Shown here: one piece after another, positions 33,939-43,226 of the stretch
Numbering within the stretch: the first letter of the stretch is position 1
Layout: each line of letters begins with the position of its first letter
From: Photobacterium sp. SKA34
GTDB taxonomy: Bacteria > Pseudomonadota > Gammaproteobacteria > Enterobacterales > Vibrionaceae
Length of the DNA: 64,000 nucleotides
Assembly: GCF_000153325.1 (NCBI RefSeq)
Contig: NZ_CH724142.1
Span: 659,089-723,088, forward strand
Direction of reading: 5' to 3'
The notes under the pieces: generated by a model
Database searches by the model: none
Told to the model about the DNA's origin: nothing
What the model saw: only the letters and a program-made list of their open reading frames with translations
Translations under genes and position numbers: made by a program

Positions 33939-36900
33939 ATGAAACGTATACTTTCTAATACCCGCCTACTGGTTTTGGCTGTCGCTTTATTGATCGTGAG
34001 TGGTCTCTCTGCCTTATCTTCGTTGCCAAGAGCTGAAGATCCAATAATTAATAATCGTAACGCTTCGATTATAACTCATTACCCGGGGGCAACAGCTGAA
34101 CGTGTTGAAGCGCTCGTTACCGAGAAAATTGAAAATAAACTAAGACAAATAGATGACATTAATAATATTACATCGGTTTCTCGTCCGGGTATTTCGCTTG
34201 TCAGTATAGAACTAAAAGACAGCGTTACCGATTCAGAACCCGTATGGTCTGATGCAAGAGATAAACTCTCTGATATCACACCGAATCTACCAGACGGCGC
34301 TTCTGTTCCTAATTTAGACAGCGATCATTCTTATGCCTTTACCGTTATTACAGCGCTGACATGGCAAGGTCGCTATCCCACAGATTTACTCACTCTACGC
34401 CGTTATGCGATTGAATTAGGTAACCGCCTACGTGCGCTCAATGGTACAGAGTTTGTTGATGAATATGGCTTACCCGAAGAAGAAGTGGTGGTAAAAATTG
34501 ATCCTGTTGCCGTTAGTGCATTAGGACGCTCAGCCATTTCGATTTCTTCTGCCATACAAGGTGCAGATGCAAAAAATGCTGCAGGTGAACTGGTAAATGG
34601 ACAAAGCCGATTTAGTCTAGAAATTGCAGATTCTTTAGACTCACTCGACCGTATAAGACAAGTACCTATTACGATTGATAGTAACGGCCATCTTGTGCGG
34701 TTAGAAAATATAGCCACCATTCAACGTCAGCAAACAAACCCAGCAGCTGAGATAGCAGTTATTGATGGAAAGCTCGCAGTTATTGTTGCTGCGCGTATGC
34801 AGCCTCATCTTCGCGTTGATCAATGGACAAAGAGCGTTCATCACTTTCTGTCTCAATTTGAACAAGAGCTTCCGAGTAATATAAAACTCAATCGTATCTT
34901 TGAGCAGCAAGGCTATACCCAAGTTCGTCTTACTGACTTAGCCCAAAATTTATTGCTCGGCTTCTCGCTCATATTAATCGTATTATTTATTACTCTCGGG
35001 ATCCGTTCTGCGTTTATTGTTGCTCTATCATTACCACTTACTTGTTTATTCACCCTCGCTTTAATGCATTTTACTGGATTACCGATGAACCAAATGTCGG
35101 TAACGGGGTTAATTGTTGCGCTTGGGATCATGGTCGATAATGCGATTGTAATGGTAGATACTATTCAACATTATCGTAAGAAAGGTCTTGAACGAATCGA
35201 TGCAGCCTTAAAAGCTATTCAACATTTATGGGTTCCGTTACTTGGTTCAACACTGACAACCATTCTTGCCTTTGCCCCTATTTTCTTAATGCCAGGTCCT
35301 GCCGGTGAATTTGTAGGTGCTATTGCTATCACCGTATCTTTTTCTCTGATCGGTTCTTATCTTATTGCTCATACACTGGTTGCAGGATTCGCAGCGCGTT
35401 GGCTTCCTAAACAAACCCAAAATAATGCATGGTACCAAACAGGATTAACCCTACCTTGGTTTGCGAATGTATTTGGTAATACCGTAAAAATGGCAATTAA
35501 ACGTCCGTTATTAGCGCTCATTACAATGTCAGTATTACCTTTTGTTGGTATCTGGAGTGCATCTCAGTTAACCGAACAATTTTTCCCACCTTCTGATCGT
35601 GATATGTTCGAGATCCAAGTGTTTTTAACGCCACAAGCGAGTATTAATGCAACGGCAGCAACCACAAAAAAAATCGATCACTTACTTAATGAATATAAGG
35701 ATATCGAACAAGTTAATTGGTTAATTGGAACGAATTTCCCCTCGTTTTACTACAACATGGTCGCTAACCAACAAGGCACACCTAACTTTGCTCAGGCGAT
35801 GATCAAAACCAATAACTTTAAAGTTGCTAATACACTGATCCCTAAACTGCAAAAGCAATTAGATAAAGCGATCCCAGAGGCACAAATTTTAATTCGTAAG
35901 TTAGAACAAGGCCCTCCGTTTAATGCGCCACTTGAAGTACGTTTATACGGCAATAACCTTGATAAATTGAAAACCATTGGTGAAGATATCCGTTTATTGA
36001 TGGCGAGTACGCCAAATGTTACGCATACCCGTGAAACATTATTATCAGGTTTACCGAAAGTCAGTGTGGATGTGAATGAACAAGCCAGCCAATTAAGCGG
36101 TTTAAACCTCACTCAAATCGCAGATCTCTTGCAAGCATCACTGATTGGGATCACTAACGGCAATATTATCGAAGGTGCAGAAGCAATCCCTATTCGTGTT
36201 CGAGTGGATAACCTCTCTCGCGAAAATATGACGAACTTAGCAAACCTTCATATTCCAGTGGTTAATAACCATGCAAGTGATCAGTTTTCAGGTATTGCTA
36301 TTTCATCCATAGCAGATCTATCACTGACCCCAACACGTGGCGCAATACCACATCGAAATGGTCAACGAATTAATGTTATTGAAGGCTATTTAGAAGCAGG
36401 TGTTTTACCGCAAACAGCATTGAATGCATTTAAAATAAAGCTCAATCAATATATGACGACATTACCCGCTGGATATACCGTTGAAATTGGAGGTGAATCT
36501 GCAGAGCGAGATAAGTCTGTTGGTAACCTCATCGCCAATCTATCCATGGTGTTTACTCTCATGATTATGGTGGTTGTGATTTCATTTAATTCCTTTAGAT
36601 TAAGTTTGATCATTTTCACCGTTGGCTTTATGGCATCTGGGCTAGGGCTGCTCTCAGTATGGCTGTTTAATTATCCATTTGGCTTTACAGTCATTATTGG
36701 TTTACTCGGCTTAATTGGTTTGGCGATCAATGCCGCTATTGTCATTCTTTCCGAGCTAAAAGCAGACCCTAACGCATTAAATGGTGATAAACAGGCTATT
36801 CATATTGCCGTAATGAGTTGTACACGACATATAACATCAACCACGATTACAACCGTTGGTGGATTTATTCCTCTGATGTTAGAAGGTGGCGGCTTTTGGC

Positions 36901-37031
36901 CTCCGTTTGCCGTCACCATTGCAGGTGGTACAGTATTAACCACATTGCTTTCTTTCTACTTTGTGCCTGCAGCTTTTACGCTATTGATGAAACGTAAACA
37001 ACAACATGAAATGCCATTACAAACGGCCTAA
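33939..37031 (+). CDS. RND-family multidrug efflux permease (HAE1 type)
   Basis: A 1030-residue proton-driven pump with 12 membrane helices and two large periplasmic loops. The proton-relay motif of helix 4 is seen as GIMVDNAIVMVD. Other signatures are YPGATAERVEALVTEKIE near the start, GPAGEFVGAIAITVSFSLIGS and GLIGLAINAAIVILSE. ATG 33939 (MKRILSNTRLL) is chosen over 33927 because TGGGG lies six bases upstream. It forms a two-gene operon with the adaptor, controlled by the divergent TetR gene. Substrates are unknown. Confidence 0.95.
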   Translation: MKRILSNTRLLVLAVALLIVSGLSALSSLPRAEDPIINNRNASIITHYPGATAERVEALVTEKIENKLRQIDDINNITSVSRPGISLVSIELKDSVTDSEPVWSDARDKLSDITPNLPDGASVPNLDSDHSYAFTVITALTWQGRYPTDLLTLRRYAIELGNRLRALNGTEFVDEYGLPEEEVVVKIDPVAVSALGRSAISISSAIQGADAKNAAGELVNGQSRFSLEIADSLDSLDRIRQVPITIDSNGHLVRLENIATIQRQQTNPAAEIAVIDGKLAVIVAARMQPHLRVDQWTKSVHHFLSQFEQELPSNIKLNRIFEQQGYTQVRLTDLAQNLLLGFSLILIVLFITLGIRSAFIVALSLPLTCLFTLALMHFTGLPMNQMSVTGLIVALGIMVDNAIVMVDTIQHYRKKGLERIDAALKAIQHLWVPLLGSTLTTILAFAPIFLMPGPAGEFVGAIAITVSFSLIGSYLIAHTLVAGFAARWLPKQTQNNAWYQTGLTLPWFANVFGNTVKMAIKRPLLALITMSVLPFVGIWSASQLTEQFFPPSDRDMFEIQVFLTPQASINATAATTKKIDHLLNEYKDIEQVNWLIGTNFPSFYYNMVANQQGTPNFAQAMIKTNNFKVANTLIPKLQKQLDKAIPEAQILIRKLEQGPPFNAPLEVRLYGNNLDKLKTIGEDIRLLMASTPNVTHTRETLLSGLPKVSVDVNEQASQLSGLNLTQIADLLQASLIGITNGNIIEGAEAIPIRVRVDNLSRENMTNLANLHIPVVNNHASDQFSGIAISSIADLSLTPTRGAIPHRNGQRINVIEGYLEAGVLPQTALNAFKIKLNQYMTTLPAGYTVEIGGESAERDKSVGNLIANLSMVFTLMIMVVVISFNSFRLSLIIFTVGFMASGLGLLSVWLFNYPFGFTVIIGLLGLIGLAINAAIVILSELKADPNALNGDKQAIHIAVMSCTRHITSTTITTVGGFIPLMLEGGGFWPPFAVTIAGGTVLTTLLSFYFVPAAFTLLMKRKQQHEMPLQTA

Positions 37032-37037
37032 TAAAAC

Positions 37038-37078
37038 AAAGCCCAATGTTTATCTCTTCAAGTAATATATTGGGCTTT
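37038..37078. terminator. Bidirectional intrinsic terminator
   Basis: Stem AAAGCCCAAT / ATTGGGCTTT (37038-37047 with 37069-37078) with a 21-base loop. It lies between the convergent RND gene and the J-domain gene, whose stop codon it overlaps. Confidence 0.8.
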
Positions 37079-38069
37079 ATTTATAAGCTATCCCCCTATC
37101 ACAACGCTGTTTGAGTATTTGGCTAGAATCTAAAAAAGAAGCATTAGAAAAATACTCTCTATTAATTTTAATGCTTTGACTCTTTACCCAATGATCACGT
37201 TCTGAACCTATTCCATAATCAATGTTATAAACCAAAAAATTCTGCTGTTGATACATAAAACGTAAATTAGCGGGTAATGACGTTCGTTGCTGAGTCATGT
37301 TGGCATAGTAATAAAATTGGAGATCACAGCGCTGCACAATGTAAGAACCTGCTTGATTACGTATTGCAATGTAAGGAGGCTGATCTATTGGTTGGAATAA
37401 ACTCCATTCTCCGACTACTTGTGTTATCTCTAACGGTCGATGTGTCGTTAATTTTGGCTTAGGTGGAATAAGCTCTTCAACAGCAACTTTTTGTGGAATT
37501 ACAACTGGTTCTATCAACCTATTTTCTATCTTTGAAGTTACCTTTTTAGTATCATTTGAATTTAAGAGTGTTATTGCTGCGACGGCTAATCCGATATTCA
37601 ATACAACAGAAGCTATAGCTAATCCAAATTTAATTATTCGGTATCTTTTTCCCCTCGCCTTATTTTCATAAGGCAGCACTGTACTAATAATATTTTTTCT
37701 TTGTTCCTTTTCTAACATTTCCGTTAATCGTTTATTCTCACACGATTGATGATCTAATTTTTTTCTTAATTCTAAGATTAGTTGTTCTAATTCGATATTA
37801 TTTATTTTTTGAAGATCTAACTCTTGCTTTAATTTTTCAGCATACTTCTTTGTTAATAATATTTTATCATGTTTAATATGGATTAATTCGCAATGCTTAT
37901 TACCATTACCACATAATACTTCATTATAAGCATGCGAAATTAATTGCATTAAAATAACAGAACCAGATTTATCAGGATGCAATCGATGAGATAACAATTT
38001 ATAACGCTTTTTTATATCACTGGTTGTTGAATATTCTGTTGTTCCCAGTAGCTCATGGTATGTTGTCAT
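37077..38069 (-). CDS. Membrane-anchored J-domain protein with coiled coil and extracytoplasmic domain
   Basis: A 330-residue protein with four parts. Residues 1-60 are an N-terminal J domain (YHELLGTTEYSTTSDIKKRY, HPD at 31-33). A charged coiled coil lies at about 72-127. One membrane helix lies at about 147-169 (FGLAIASVVLNIGLAVAAITLL). A C-terminal domain of about 160 residues, with two Cys and several aromatic strands, should sit in the periplasm. The frame is open from TTG 38108, but ATG 38069 begins the J domain directly. It would recruit a cytoplasmic Hsp70 to the membrane; the partner and the role of the outer domain are unknown. Confidence 0.8.
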   Translation of the reverse strand: MTTYHELLGTTEYSTTSDIKKRYKLLSHRLHPDKSGSVILMQLISHAYNEVLCGNGNKHCELIHIKHDKILLTKKYAEKLKQELDLQKINNIELEQLILELRKKLDHQSCENKRLTEMLEKEQRKNIISTVLPYENKARGKRYRIIKFGLAIASVVLNIGLAVAAITLLNSNDTKKVTSKIENRLIEPVVIPQKVAVEELIPPKPKLTTHRPLEITQVVGEWSLFQPIDQPPYIAIRNQAGSYIVQRCDLQFYYYANMTQQRTSLPANLRFMYQQQNFLVYNIDYGIGSERDHWVKSQSIKINREYFSNASFLDSSQILKQRCDRGIAYK

Positions 38070-38156
38070 TGTAAATATTAGTAACGGTGACGTTAAAATA
38101 CTCTGCAATAAGGATGTTTAATTAGCAACTATTAATTAAATATACGACAACAAATT

Positions 38157-38858
38157 TCATTTTTTTTGACGACTGGCACGAAATTCACCAGGGGAACAAC
38201 CAATGTGCTTTTTAAATACTCTCGAAAAGTAAGACACATCTTTAAATCCAGCAGATGAGGCAACGGCTGATATTTTTTCTTGATCTGAACTTAAGAGACC
38301 ACACGCTAAGTCTAACCGCTTTTTAATAATGTACTGCTTGAGTGTCACTCCCATTATATTGTGAAATAAACGAGAGAAGTACGTCGAAGAAAATTGACAT
38401 GCACTCGCTAACTCTTCTTCCCGCAAAGGAGCGCTGATATCTTTGTCGATAATTGTTAAAGCTGGAAGGATCGAAAGTTCTCGCTGAGAAATATCTTCAA
38501 CATTTATCATATTATCGTCATGAGTATGTAACCGTGTTAAGCAGGCATCAACTTTTTGACGAATTGCATTACTCGACAAAATATCTTCCGCTCCAGCTCG
38601 CAAAGCAGACACAGCCAATTCAGCATCTAAATCATGATAAACAATAACAATCTTCACATCAGGAAAACGTTGTTTTATTGTACGTAATAATTTAAAACCA
38701 TTTGATTGTGAATCTTGTATTTCAATGAAAATTAATTCAAAACCTGTCATTGTTGATAGTATTTCAAATGGCGATACATCAACAAGATTATGATACTGCA
38801 GTAGAATATCTTTTGTACTGGTATGTTTTTCTTTATGACAACAATTAACCCAAATCAC
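38157..38858 (-). CDS. AraC-family regulator with degenerate receiver-like N-terminal domain
   Basis: Residues about 130-233 hold two AraC helix-turn-helix units: LASACQFSSTYFSRLFHNIMGVTLKQYI and ISAVASSAGFKDVSYFSRVFKKHIGCSPGEFR. The first 115 residues follow a receiver-domain pattern (ELIFIEIQDSQSNGFKLLRTIKQRFPDVKIVIV, ALRAGAEDIL). The phospho-acceptor Asp is Glu46, the acidic pair after the first strand is missing, and so is the conserved Lys. It is thus probably phosphorylation-independent. The start is GTG. It is divergent from a secreted chitinase gene across about 500 bases, which makes that gene a natural candidate target. Confidence 0.82.
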   Translation of the reverse strand: MIWVNCCHKEKHTSTKDILLQYHNLVDVSPFEILSTMTGFELIFIEIQDSQSNGFKLLRTIKQRFPDVKIVIVYHDLDAELAVSALRAGAEDILSSNAIRQKVDACLTRLHTHDDNMINVEDISQRELSILPALTIIDKDISAPLREEELASACQFSSTYFSRLFHNIMGVTLKQYIIKKRLDLACGLLSSDQEKISAVASSAGFKDVSYFSRVFKKHIGCSPGEFRASRQKK

Positions 38859-39355
38859 ATCATCACCTGTTGGTTATTCTCTTAATAGGTTTCTTTGATG
38901 ATCATCCTTTATCACAAAACAATATACTTCCTAATTTGTTCAAATATTAATTATTTATATTTATTAATATGGCTAATAATGGTTACAAACACTAATTTAT
39001 CCAGTCACATTACATGTTCTTAATTATTAGTAACGAGACAATGATTTTGTTATAGCCCTAATTAATTGATAACTGCATTCGTATATTTAGCAATAATGAC
39101 AACTCTTTTATAACATAATGAATATTAAGTATTCGTTGAAATAACAATTCCGTATAAAAAAAACAGAAATAGTTTGTAGCAAAAAAAAACAAATACCGTA
39201 TTTTTAATACAAATTTTTACATATAAAGTTTGCTTTTTAGTGTATCTTTGTGATCATTGTCATAATGTATAACAATTCGCATAACTAAATAAAAACAAAC
39301 AGCGATAGAATACTTATTGGATATTAATTTATGTTTCGAGATTAGGGATCTATCA
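38859..39355. other. Long AT-rich divergent region between regulator and chitinase genes
   Basis: About 500 AT-rich bases with no coding signal. It should contain both promoters and any AraC binding sites, but I cannot pick out a clear direct repeat by eye. AGGGA at 39344-39348 is the chitinase ribosome site. Confidence 0.45.
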
Positions 39356-40681
39356 ATGCGTAATTTCTCACGGAATTATTATTTTTCCGTTATTACCGCA
39401 ACTTTTCTTAGTTGTTTTTTTTCCAATCAAGTCGCATCTCAGACAATAAAGCATTCATCACCTGTTATTGCTGCTTATTATCCAGATTGGAAAGTGTATA
39501 CCCCTAAAACGCCCTACAGTGCCAACATGCTTCCTGTTAATGATTTGACGCATATTATTTATGCTTTTCTTGCTGTCTGCGGACCTATTAATGCCTCCCC
39601 CGACAACATAAAAAAAATAATGAAAACCCAATGTAAAAATAAACCAATAGGTACCGCTATCGTCTTAGATGACTATGCCGCACTTCAAATGAAACTGAAC
39701 GGTAAGACATCAAATAAAGTTAGCTACCATGGTAACTTCGGTCAATTAAAGTTACTTTCATACGACAATCCAAATTTATCTATTCTTCCTAGTTTTGGCG
39801 GTTGGACATTATCTGAGCCTTTCCATACTGTGGCGTTAAACGATGAATACAGAAAAACATTTGTTGATAGCGCTATAAAATTAATACAAAAATACGATTT
39901 CTTCGACGGCATTCAAATCGATTGGGAATACCCCGGTGGACATGGTTTATCAGGCTTAGGCAATGATAATATTGAGAGTGAACGTCTTGCATACACAAAG
40001 TTAATTCACGAACTTCGTACCCAATTAAATACATTAGGTATAGAAAATCAGCGTACCTATCAACTTTCAGCAGCAGTGAATGCTGCACCTAAAACATTAC
40101 CCGGTATTGATTGGAAGAAAGTCTCGCAAGATCTCGATCAAATATTCTTAATGAGCTTTGATTTTTTAGGCAGTTGGGGTCCTACGGTTGGTCACCATAG
40201 TAATTTATATAGTACCCCGTTAACACCTGATGATATGTCAGTTGATAGCCAAGTAAATGCCTTATTAAAGCAAGGAGTTGACAGAAAGAAGGTCATTATT
40301 GGTAGCCCCTTTTATGGTCGAGGCTGGAAAGGTGTCGACAATGCTTCTACTGATAAACTCGAAGGGTTAAGTAGTAAAGGAACAATCGATAAAGGTTCAG
40401 ATATTGCAGACCCTGGTTATTTTAACTACTCCGATATTGTGAAATATTTAATCAACAATAAAAAAATGGGTTACCAGTACTATTACGATGAAAAGGCGGA
40501 AGCTGCCGTCTTATTTAGCCGAAAGAAGAATGAATATATCAGTTTTGAAGATAAGCGTTCATTACAAGCTAAAGCTGATTATGTGAAGAAACATAAACTC
40601 GGTGGCGTTTTTGGTTGGGAAGCGACATCAGATCACAACCATGAGTTAATAAGATTACTCAGCAAAAACTTCAAACAATAA
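39356..40681 (+). CDS. Secreted GH18-family chitinase
   Basis: Glycoside hydrolase 18 enzyme expected to cleave chitin beta-1,4 links. There is a signal peptide of about 29 residues (ending QVASQ), then a single GH18 TIM barrel: VIAAYYPDW, LTHIIYAFL, LSILPSFGGWTLS, FFDGIQIDWEYPGG (184-191 core), IFLMSFDFLGSWG and GGVFGWEATSDHN. The catalytic motif usually reads DGxDxDWE. Here the proton-donor Glu191 and Asp189 are kept, but the earlier Asp is Gln187. No chitin-binding domain is attached. Start ATG 39356 is chosen for its Shine-Dalgarno and clean signal peptide; the frame extends upstream to 39317. Confidence 0.9.
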   Translation: MRNFSRNYYFSVITATFLSCFFSNQVASQTIKHSSPVIAAYYPDWKVYTPKTPYSANMLPVNDLTHIIYAFLAVCGPINASPDNIKKIMKTQCKNKPIGTAIVLDDYAALQMKLNGKTSNKVSYHGNFGQLKLLSYDNPNLSILPSFGGWTLSEPFHTVALNDEYRKTFVDSAIKLIQKYDFFDGIQIDWEYPGGHGLSGLGNDNIESERLAYTKLIHELRTQLNTLGIENQRTYQLSAAVNAAPKTLPGIDWKKVSQDLDQIFLMSFDFLGSWGPTVGHHSNLYSTPLTPDDMSVDSQVNALLKQGVDRKKVIIGSPFYGRGWKGVDNASTDKLEGLSSKGTIDKGSDIADPGYFNYSDIVKYLINNKKMGYQYYYDEKAEAAVLFSRKKNEYISFEDKRSLQAKADYVKKHKLGGVFGWEATSDHNHELIRLLSKNFKQ

Positions 40682-40835
40682 CGACATCTTGTTTATATAA
40701 ACTGATTCCATATACTAATAAGCATACTTTCCCGATAAGTAAGCTTGTTTTTTGTCCACTAACAAATTTCTGTTCTCATTACCCGCTTATTTTTTTTACT
40801 TTTAGACATTTTTCACTCTTTGCACAAATTTTTTG

Positions 40836-40864
40836 CTGACAATCACATTTCATTACCCTAACAT
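40836..40864 (+). promoter_or_regulatory. Promoter of the glycine-riboswitch transcript
   Basis: CTGACA (40836-40841), a 17-base spacer and TAACAT (40859-40864), ending about 20 bases before the first aptamer. Confidence 0.55.
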
Positions 40865-40885
40865 TGCAATCCGAAATATGAGTTC

Positions 40886-41132
40886 CGATGAAGACAGCAG
40901 GAGAGCGGCAAAAGAAATTACCATGATGGTATCTCTTACGCCCGCCGAAGAAGTAAGCACTTTAATCAATTGAGCCCCTCAATTGATTAAATCGTAAATC
41001 TTTCAGGCACCATGTCGTATTTTACGATAGGTATGGACTGTTGTTGGAGGAGCCTCTGGAGAGACTCGTTAAATCGAGCGCCGAAGGAGCAAGCCCTATA
41101 TGGGTGAAACTCTCAGGCAAAAGGACAGAGGA
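40886..41132 (+). ncRNA. Tandem glycine riboswitch (two aptamers)
   Basis: Two consecutive glycine aptamers. The first (about 40886-41035) has GCAGGAGAG, CGCCCGCCGAAGAAGTAAG and CTTTCAGGCACCATG, with an AT-rich hairpin extending one helix (AATCAATTGAG / CTCAATTGATT). The second (about 41045-41132) has CTCTGGAGAGACTCG, GCGCCGAAGGAGCAAGCC, CTCTCAGGCAAAAGGACAGAG. These are the conserved cores of the gcvT class. It precedes an AGCS amino-acid symporter, the arrangement known from the Vibrio cholerae VCI-II riboswitch. The 41133-41203 stretch is the expression platform before the ribosome site AAAGGAGG. Confidence 0.95.
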
Positions 41133-41215
41133 GATAAGAGCAGCAACCAGATATTATCTGCATCCAACATTTATGTTGTTCTATATCTCTTCCTTTGAAG
41201 TTTAAAGGAGGAATA

Positions 41216-42592
41216 ATGAATCCACTACACGATACAATTTTTAATTTTCTTAAAACCTTTGACAGTCTTGTTTGGGGACCGCCATTACTGATCTTATTAG
41301 TCGGTACAGGTTTGTACTTAACCATCCGTCTTGGTTTTATCCAATTCCGCTATCTACCACTGGCATTACGCTATGTATTTGGTGGCAAAAAAGATGCTGA
41401 TAGTAAAGGTGAAGGAGATGTTTCTAGCTTCGCCGCACTATGTACTGCCCTTTCTGCAACAATTGGTACAGGTAATATTGTCGGTGTAGCCACTGCAATT
41501 AAACTTGGTGGCCCTGGTGCACTTTTCTGGATGTGGCTTGCTGCTGTATTAGGTATGGCTACTAAATATGCAGAATGTTTATTAGCTGTAAAATACCGCG
41601 AAGTAGACAGTAATGGCCAAATTTTAGGCGGCCCAATGTACTACATAGAAAAAGGTGTTGGTAGTAAGTGGCTAGCGAAACTGTTCGCACTTTTTGCCGT
41701 TGGTGTTGCTTGTTTTGGTATTGGTACTTTCCCACAAGCGAACGCCATTGTTGAAGCTGCACAGATTTCTTTCAATGTACCGAAAGAAATCACCGTTGTT
41801 ATTTTAACAGTATTGGTTGCGACAGTAACGCTTGGTGGTATTAAATCAATTTCAAGTGTCGCTAGTACTGTTGTTCCACTCATGGCTGGTTTTTACATCA
41901 TTGCTTGTATCAGTGTATTAGCGAGTAATTTTGATGCTATTCCACATGCCATTAGCTTAGTCATTGAATCCGCATTCACAGGTCATGCAGCTTCAGGTGG
42001 TTTTGTTGGCGCAGGGATCATGCTTGCTATTCAGTCTGGTATTGCTCGCGGGGTATTCTCGAATGAATCAGGCTTAGGTAGTGCACCTATTGCAGCAGCT
42101 GCCGCACAAACTGAATCCTGTGTACGTCAAGGTCTTATCTCTATGACAGGTACTTTCTTTGATACCGTCATTATCTGTACGATGACAGGTCTAACCTTGA
42201 TTGTTACTGGCGCTTGGTCTTCTGATTTTGCAGGTGCCGCAATGACAACGCATGCTTTTGCAGAAGGTCTAAATTCGAGCTATTACGGCCCATTAATGGT
42301 CTCTATTGGCTTAATGTTCTTTGCATTTACCACTATATTAGGTTGGAATTATTATGGAGAGCGTTGTATTACTTACCTTTTCGGCGTGAAAGCAATTTTA
42401 CCTTACAAGTTATTTTTCCTTATACTTATCGCTGGCGGCGCCTTCATGCAGCTAGATATGATTTGGGTGATTGCGGATATCGTTAATGGCTTAATGGCGA
42501 TCCCTAACCTTATTGGTCTCGTTGTATTACGCCACGTAGTTATTGCTGAAACACAGACATTTTTCACGAAATTAAAGCTAGAAAATAGCTAA
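41216..42592 (+). CDS. AGCS-family glycine/alanine:cation symporter (458 aa)
   Basis: Inner-membrane amino-acid importer: FDSLVWGPPLLILLVGTGLYLTIRLGFIQFRYLPLALRYVFGG, ALSATIGTGNIVGVATAIKLGGPGALFWMW, GGPMYYIEKGVGSKWLAK, GIARGVFSNESGLGSAPIAAAAAQT and FFDTVIICTMTGLTLI. The start is ATG 41216, since AAAGGAGG (41204-41211) sits just before it. The tandem glycine riboswitch immediately upstream indicates control by glycine, so glycine is the likely substrate. It is more compact than the AGCS paralogue at 24733 and lacks that protein's polar tail. Confidence 0.94.
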   Translation: MNPLHDTIFNFLKTFDSLVWGPPLLILLVGTGLYLTIRLGFIQFRYLPLALRYVFGGKKDADSKGEGDVSSFAALCTALSATIGTGNIVGVATAIKLGGPGALFWMWLAAVLGMATKYAECLLAVKYREVDSNGQILGGPMYYIEKGVGSKWLAKLFALFAVGVACFGIGTFPQANAIVEAAQISFNVPKEITVVILTVLVATVTLGGIKSISSVASTVVPLMAGFYIIACISVLASNFDAIPHAISLVIESAFTGHAASGGFVGAGIMLAIQSGIARGVFSNESGLGSAPIAAAAAQTESCVRQGLISMTGTFFDTVIICTMTGLTLIVTGAWSSDFAGAAMTTHAFAEGLNSSYYGPLMVSIGLMFFAFTTILGWNYYGERCITYLFGVKAILPYKLFFLILIAGGAFMQLDMIWVIADIVNGLMAIPNLIGLVVLRHVVIAETQTFFTKLKLENS

Positions 42593-42624
42593 CCCGTCTC
42601 TGAGTTATAAAATAGAATACTTAC

Positions 42625-42646
42625 GAGCCTTACTACTGTGAGGCTC
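42625..42646 (+). terminator. Possible weak terminator after the glycine symporter
   Basis: Short stem GAGCCT / AGGCTC around TACTACTGTG, with a pyrimidine-rich but not T-only tail. Confidence 0.5.
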
Positions 42647-42712
42647 ATACTTCTCTCTTTCCCTTTAGTTCAGCGAAATTAATCTATTTTGACATTACTC
42701 ACGTAATATTGA

Positions 42713-42734
42713 TTTAATCTATGAGTAGATTAAA
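42713..42734. promoter_or_regulatory. 9-bp perfect inverted repeat upstream of the HiPIP gene
   Basis: TTTAATCTA and TAGATTAAA separated by four bases, about 130 bases before the HiPIP start. It is AT-rich and not followed by a T run, so an operator is more likely than a terminator. Owner unknown. Confidence 0.4.
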
Positions 42735-42864
42735 TAAACAGCTTTATTCATCCCTTATCTACTATATTGGTAGATAATACGATGGTTACTTATTGATTAT
42801 CCCCTACTTTAATAATTAGTAAGTTAAATGAGTTGAAACTCATATGCTTAAAAAGGACATTACA

Positions 42865-43173
42865 ATGAAAAGTCAATCTTCACGTCGGCGATTTTTACAA
42901 TTAACTGTTGGTGGAATTATTGGTCTGAGTATTGGAAGCAAGCTATTAGTAAAACCGGCTCAAGCCGCTGAAGTTCCTCATTTGTCTATTGATGACCCAC
43001 AGGCAAAAGCACTAAATTATGTTAACGAATCCACCAAAGGCGACAGTAATTGTAATAGCTGTATGCTTATTGAAGGTGATGCAAGCGCAGCATGGCGACC
43101 ATGTAAAATATTTCCTGGTAAGCTTGTTAATGCTAAAGGATGGTGCTCTGCTTACGCCCCTAAACCTGCTTAA
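42865..43173 (+). CDS. High-potential iron-sulfur protein (HiPIP), Tat-exported
   Basis: A small periplasmic electron carrier with a 4Fe-4S cluster. A twin-arginine signal (SRRRFLQLTVGG, residues 6-17) precedes a mature part of about 65 residues. The four cluster cysteines are Cys63, 66, 80 and 94 (CNSC, RPCKIFPG, GWCSAY). Start ATG 42865 is chosen because AAGGA lies seven bases upstream and the Tat motif is then at the N-terminus; a non-preferred ATG is at 42844. The redox partner is not evident from the neighbours. Confidence 0.92.
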   Translation: MKSQSSRRRFLQLTVGGIIGLSIGSKLLVKPAQAAEVPHLSIDDPQAKALNYVNESTKGDSNCNSCMLIEGDASAAWRPCKIFPGKLVNAKGWCSAYAPKPA

Positions 43174-43182
43174 CTCTTTTCA

Positions 43183-43214
43183 AATAAAAAGGCCATATCA
43201 AAGGCCTTTTTATT
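43183..43214. terminator. Bidirectional intrinsic terminator
   Basis: Perfect 12-bp stem AATAAAAAGGCC / GGCCTTTTTATT with an 8-base loop, between the convergent HiPIP gene and yegD. Confidence 0.9.
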
Positions 43215-43226
43215 ACTTTATTTAAA

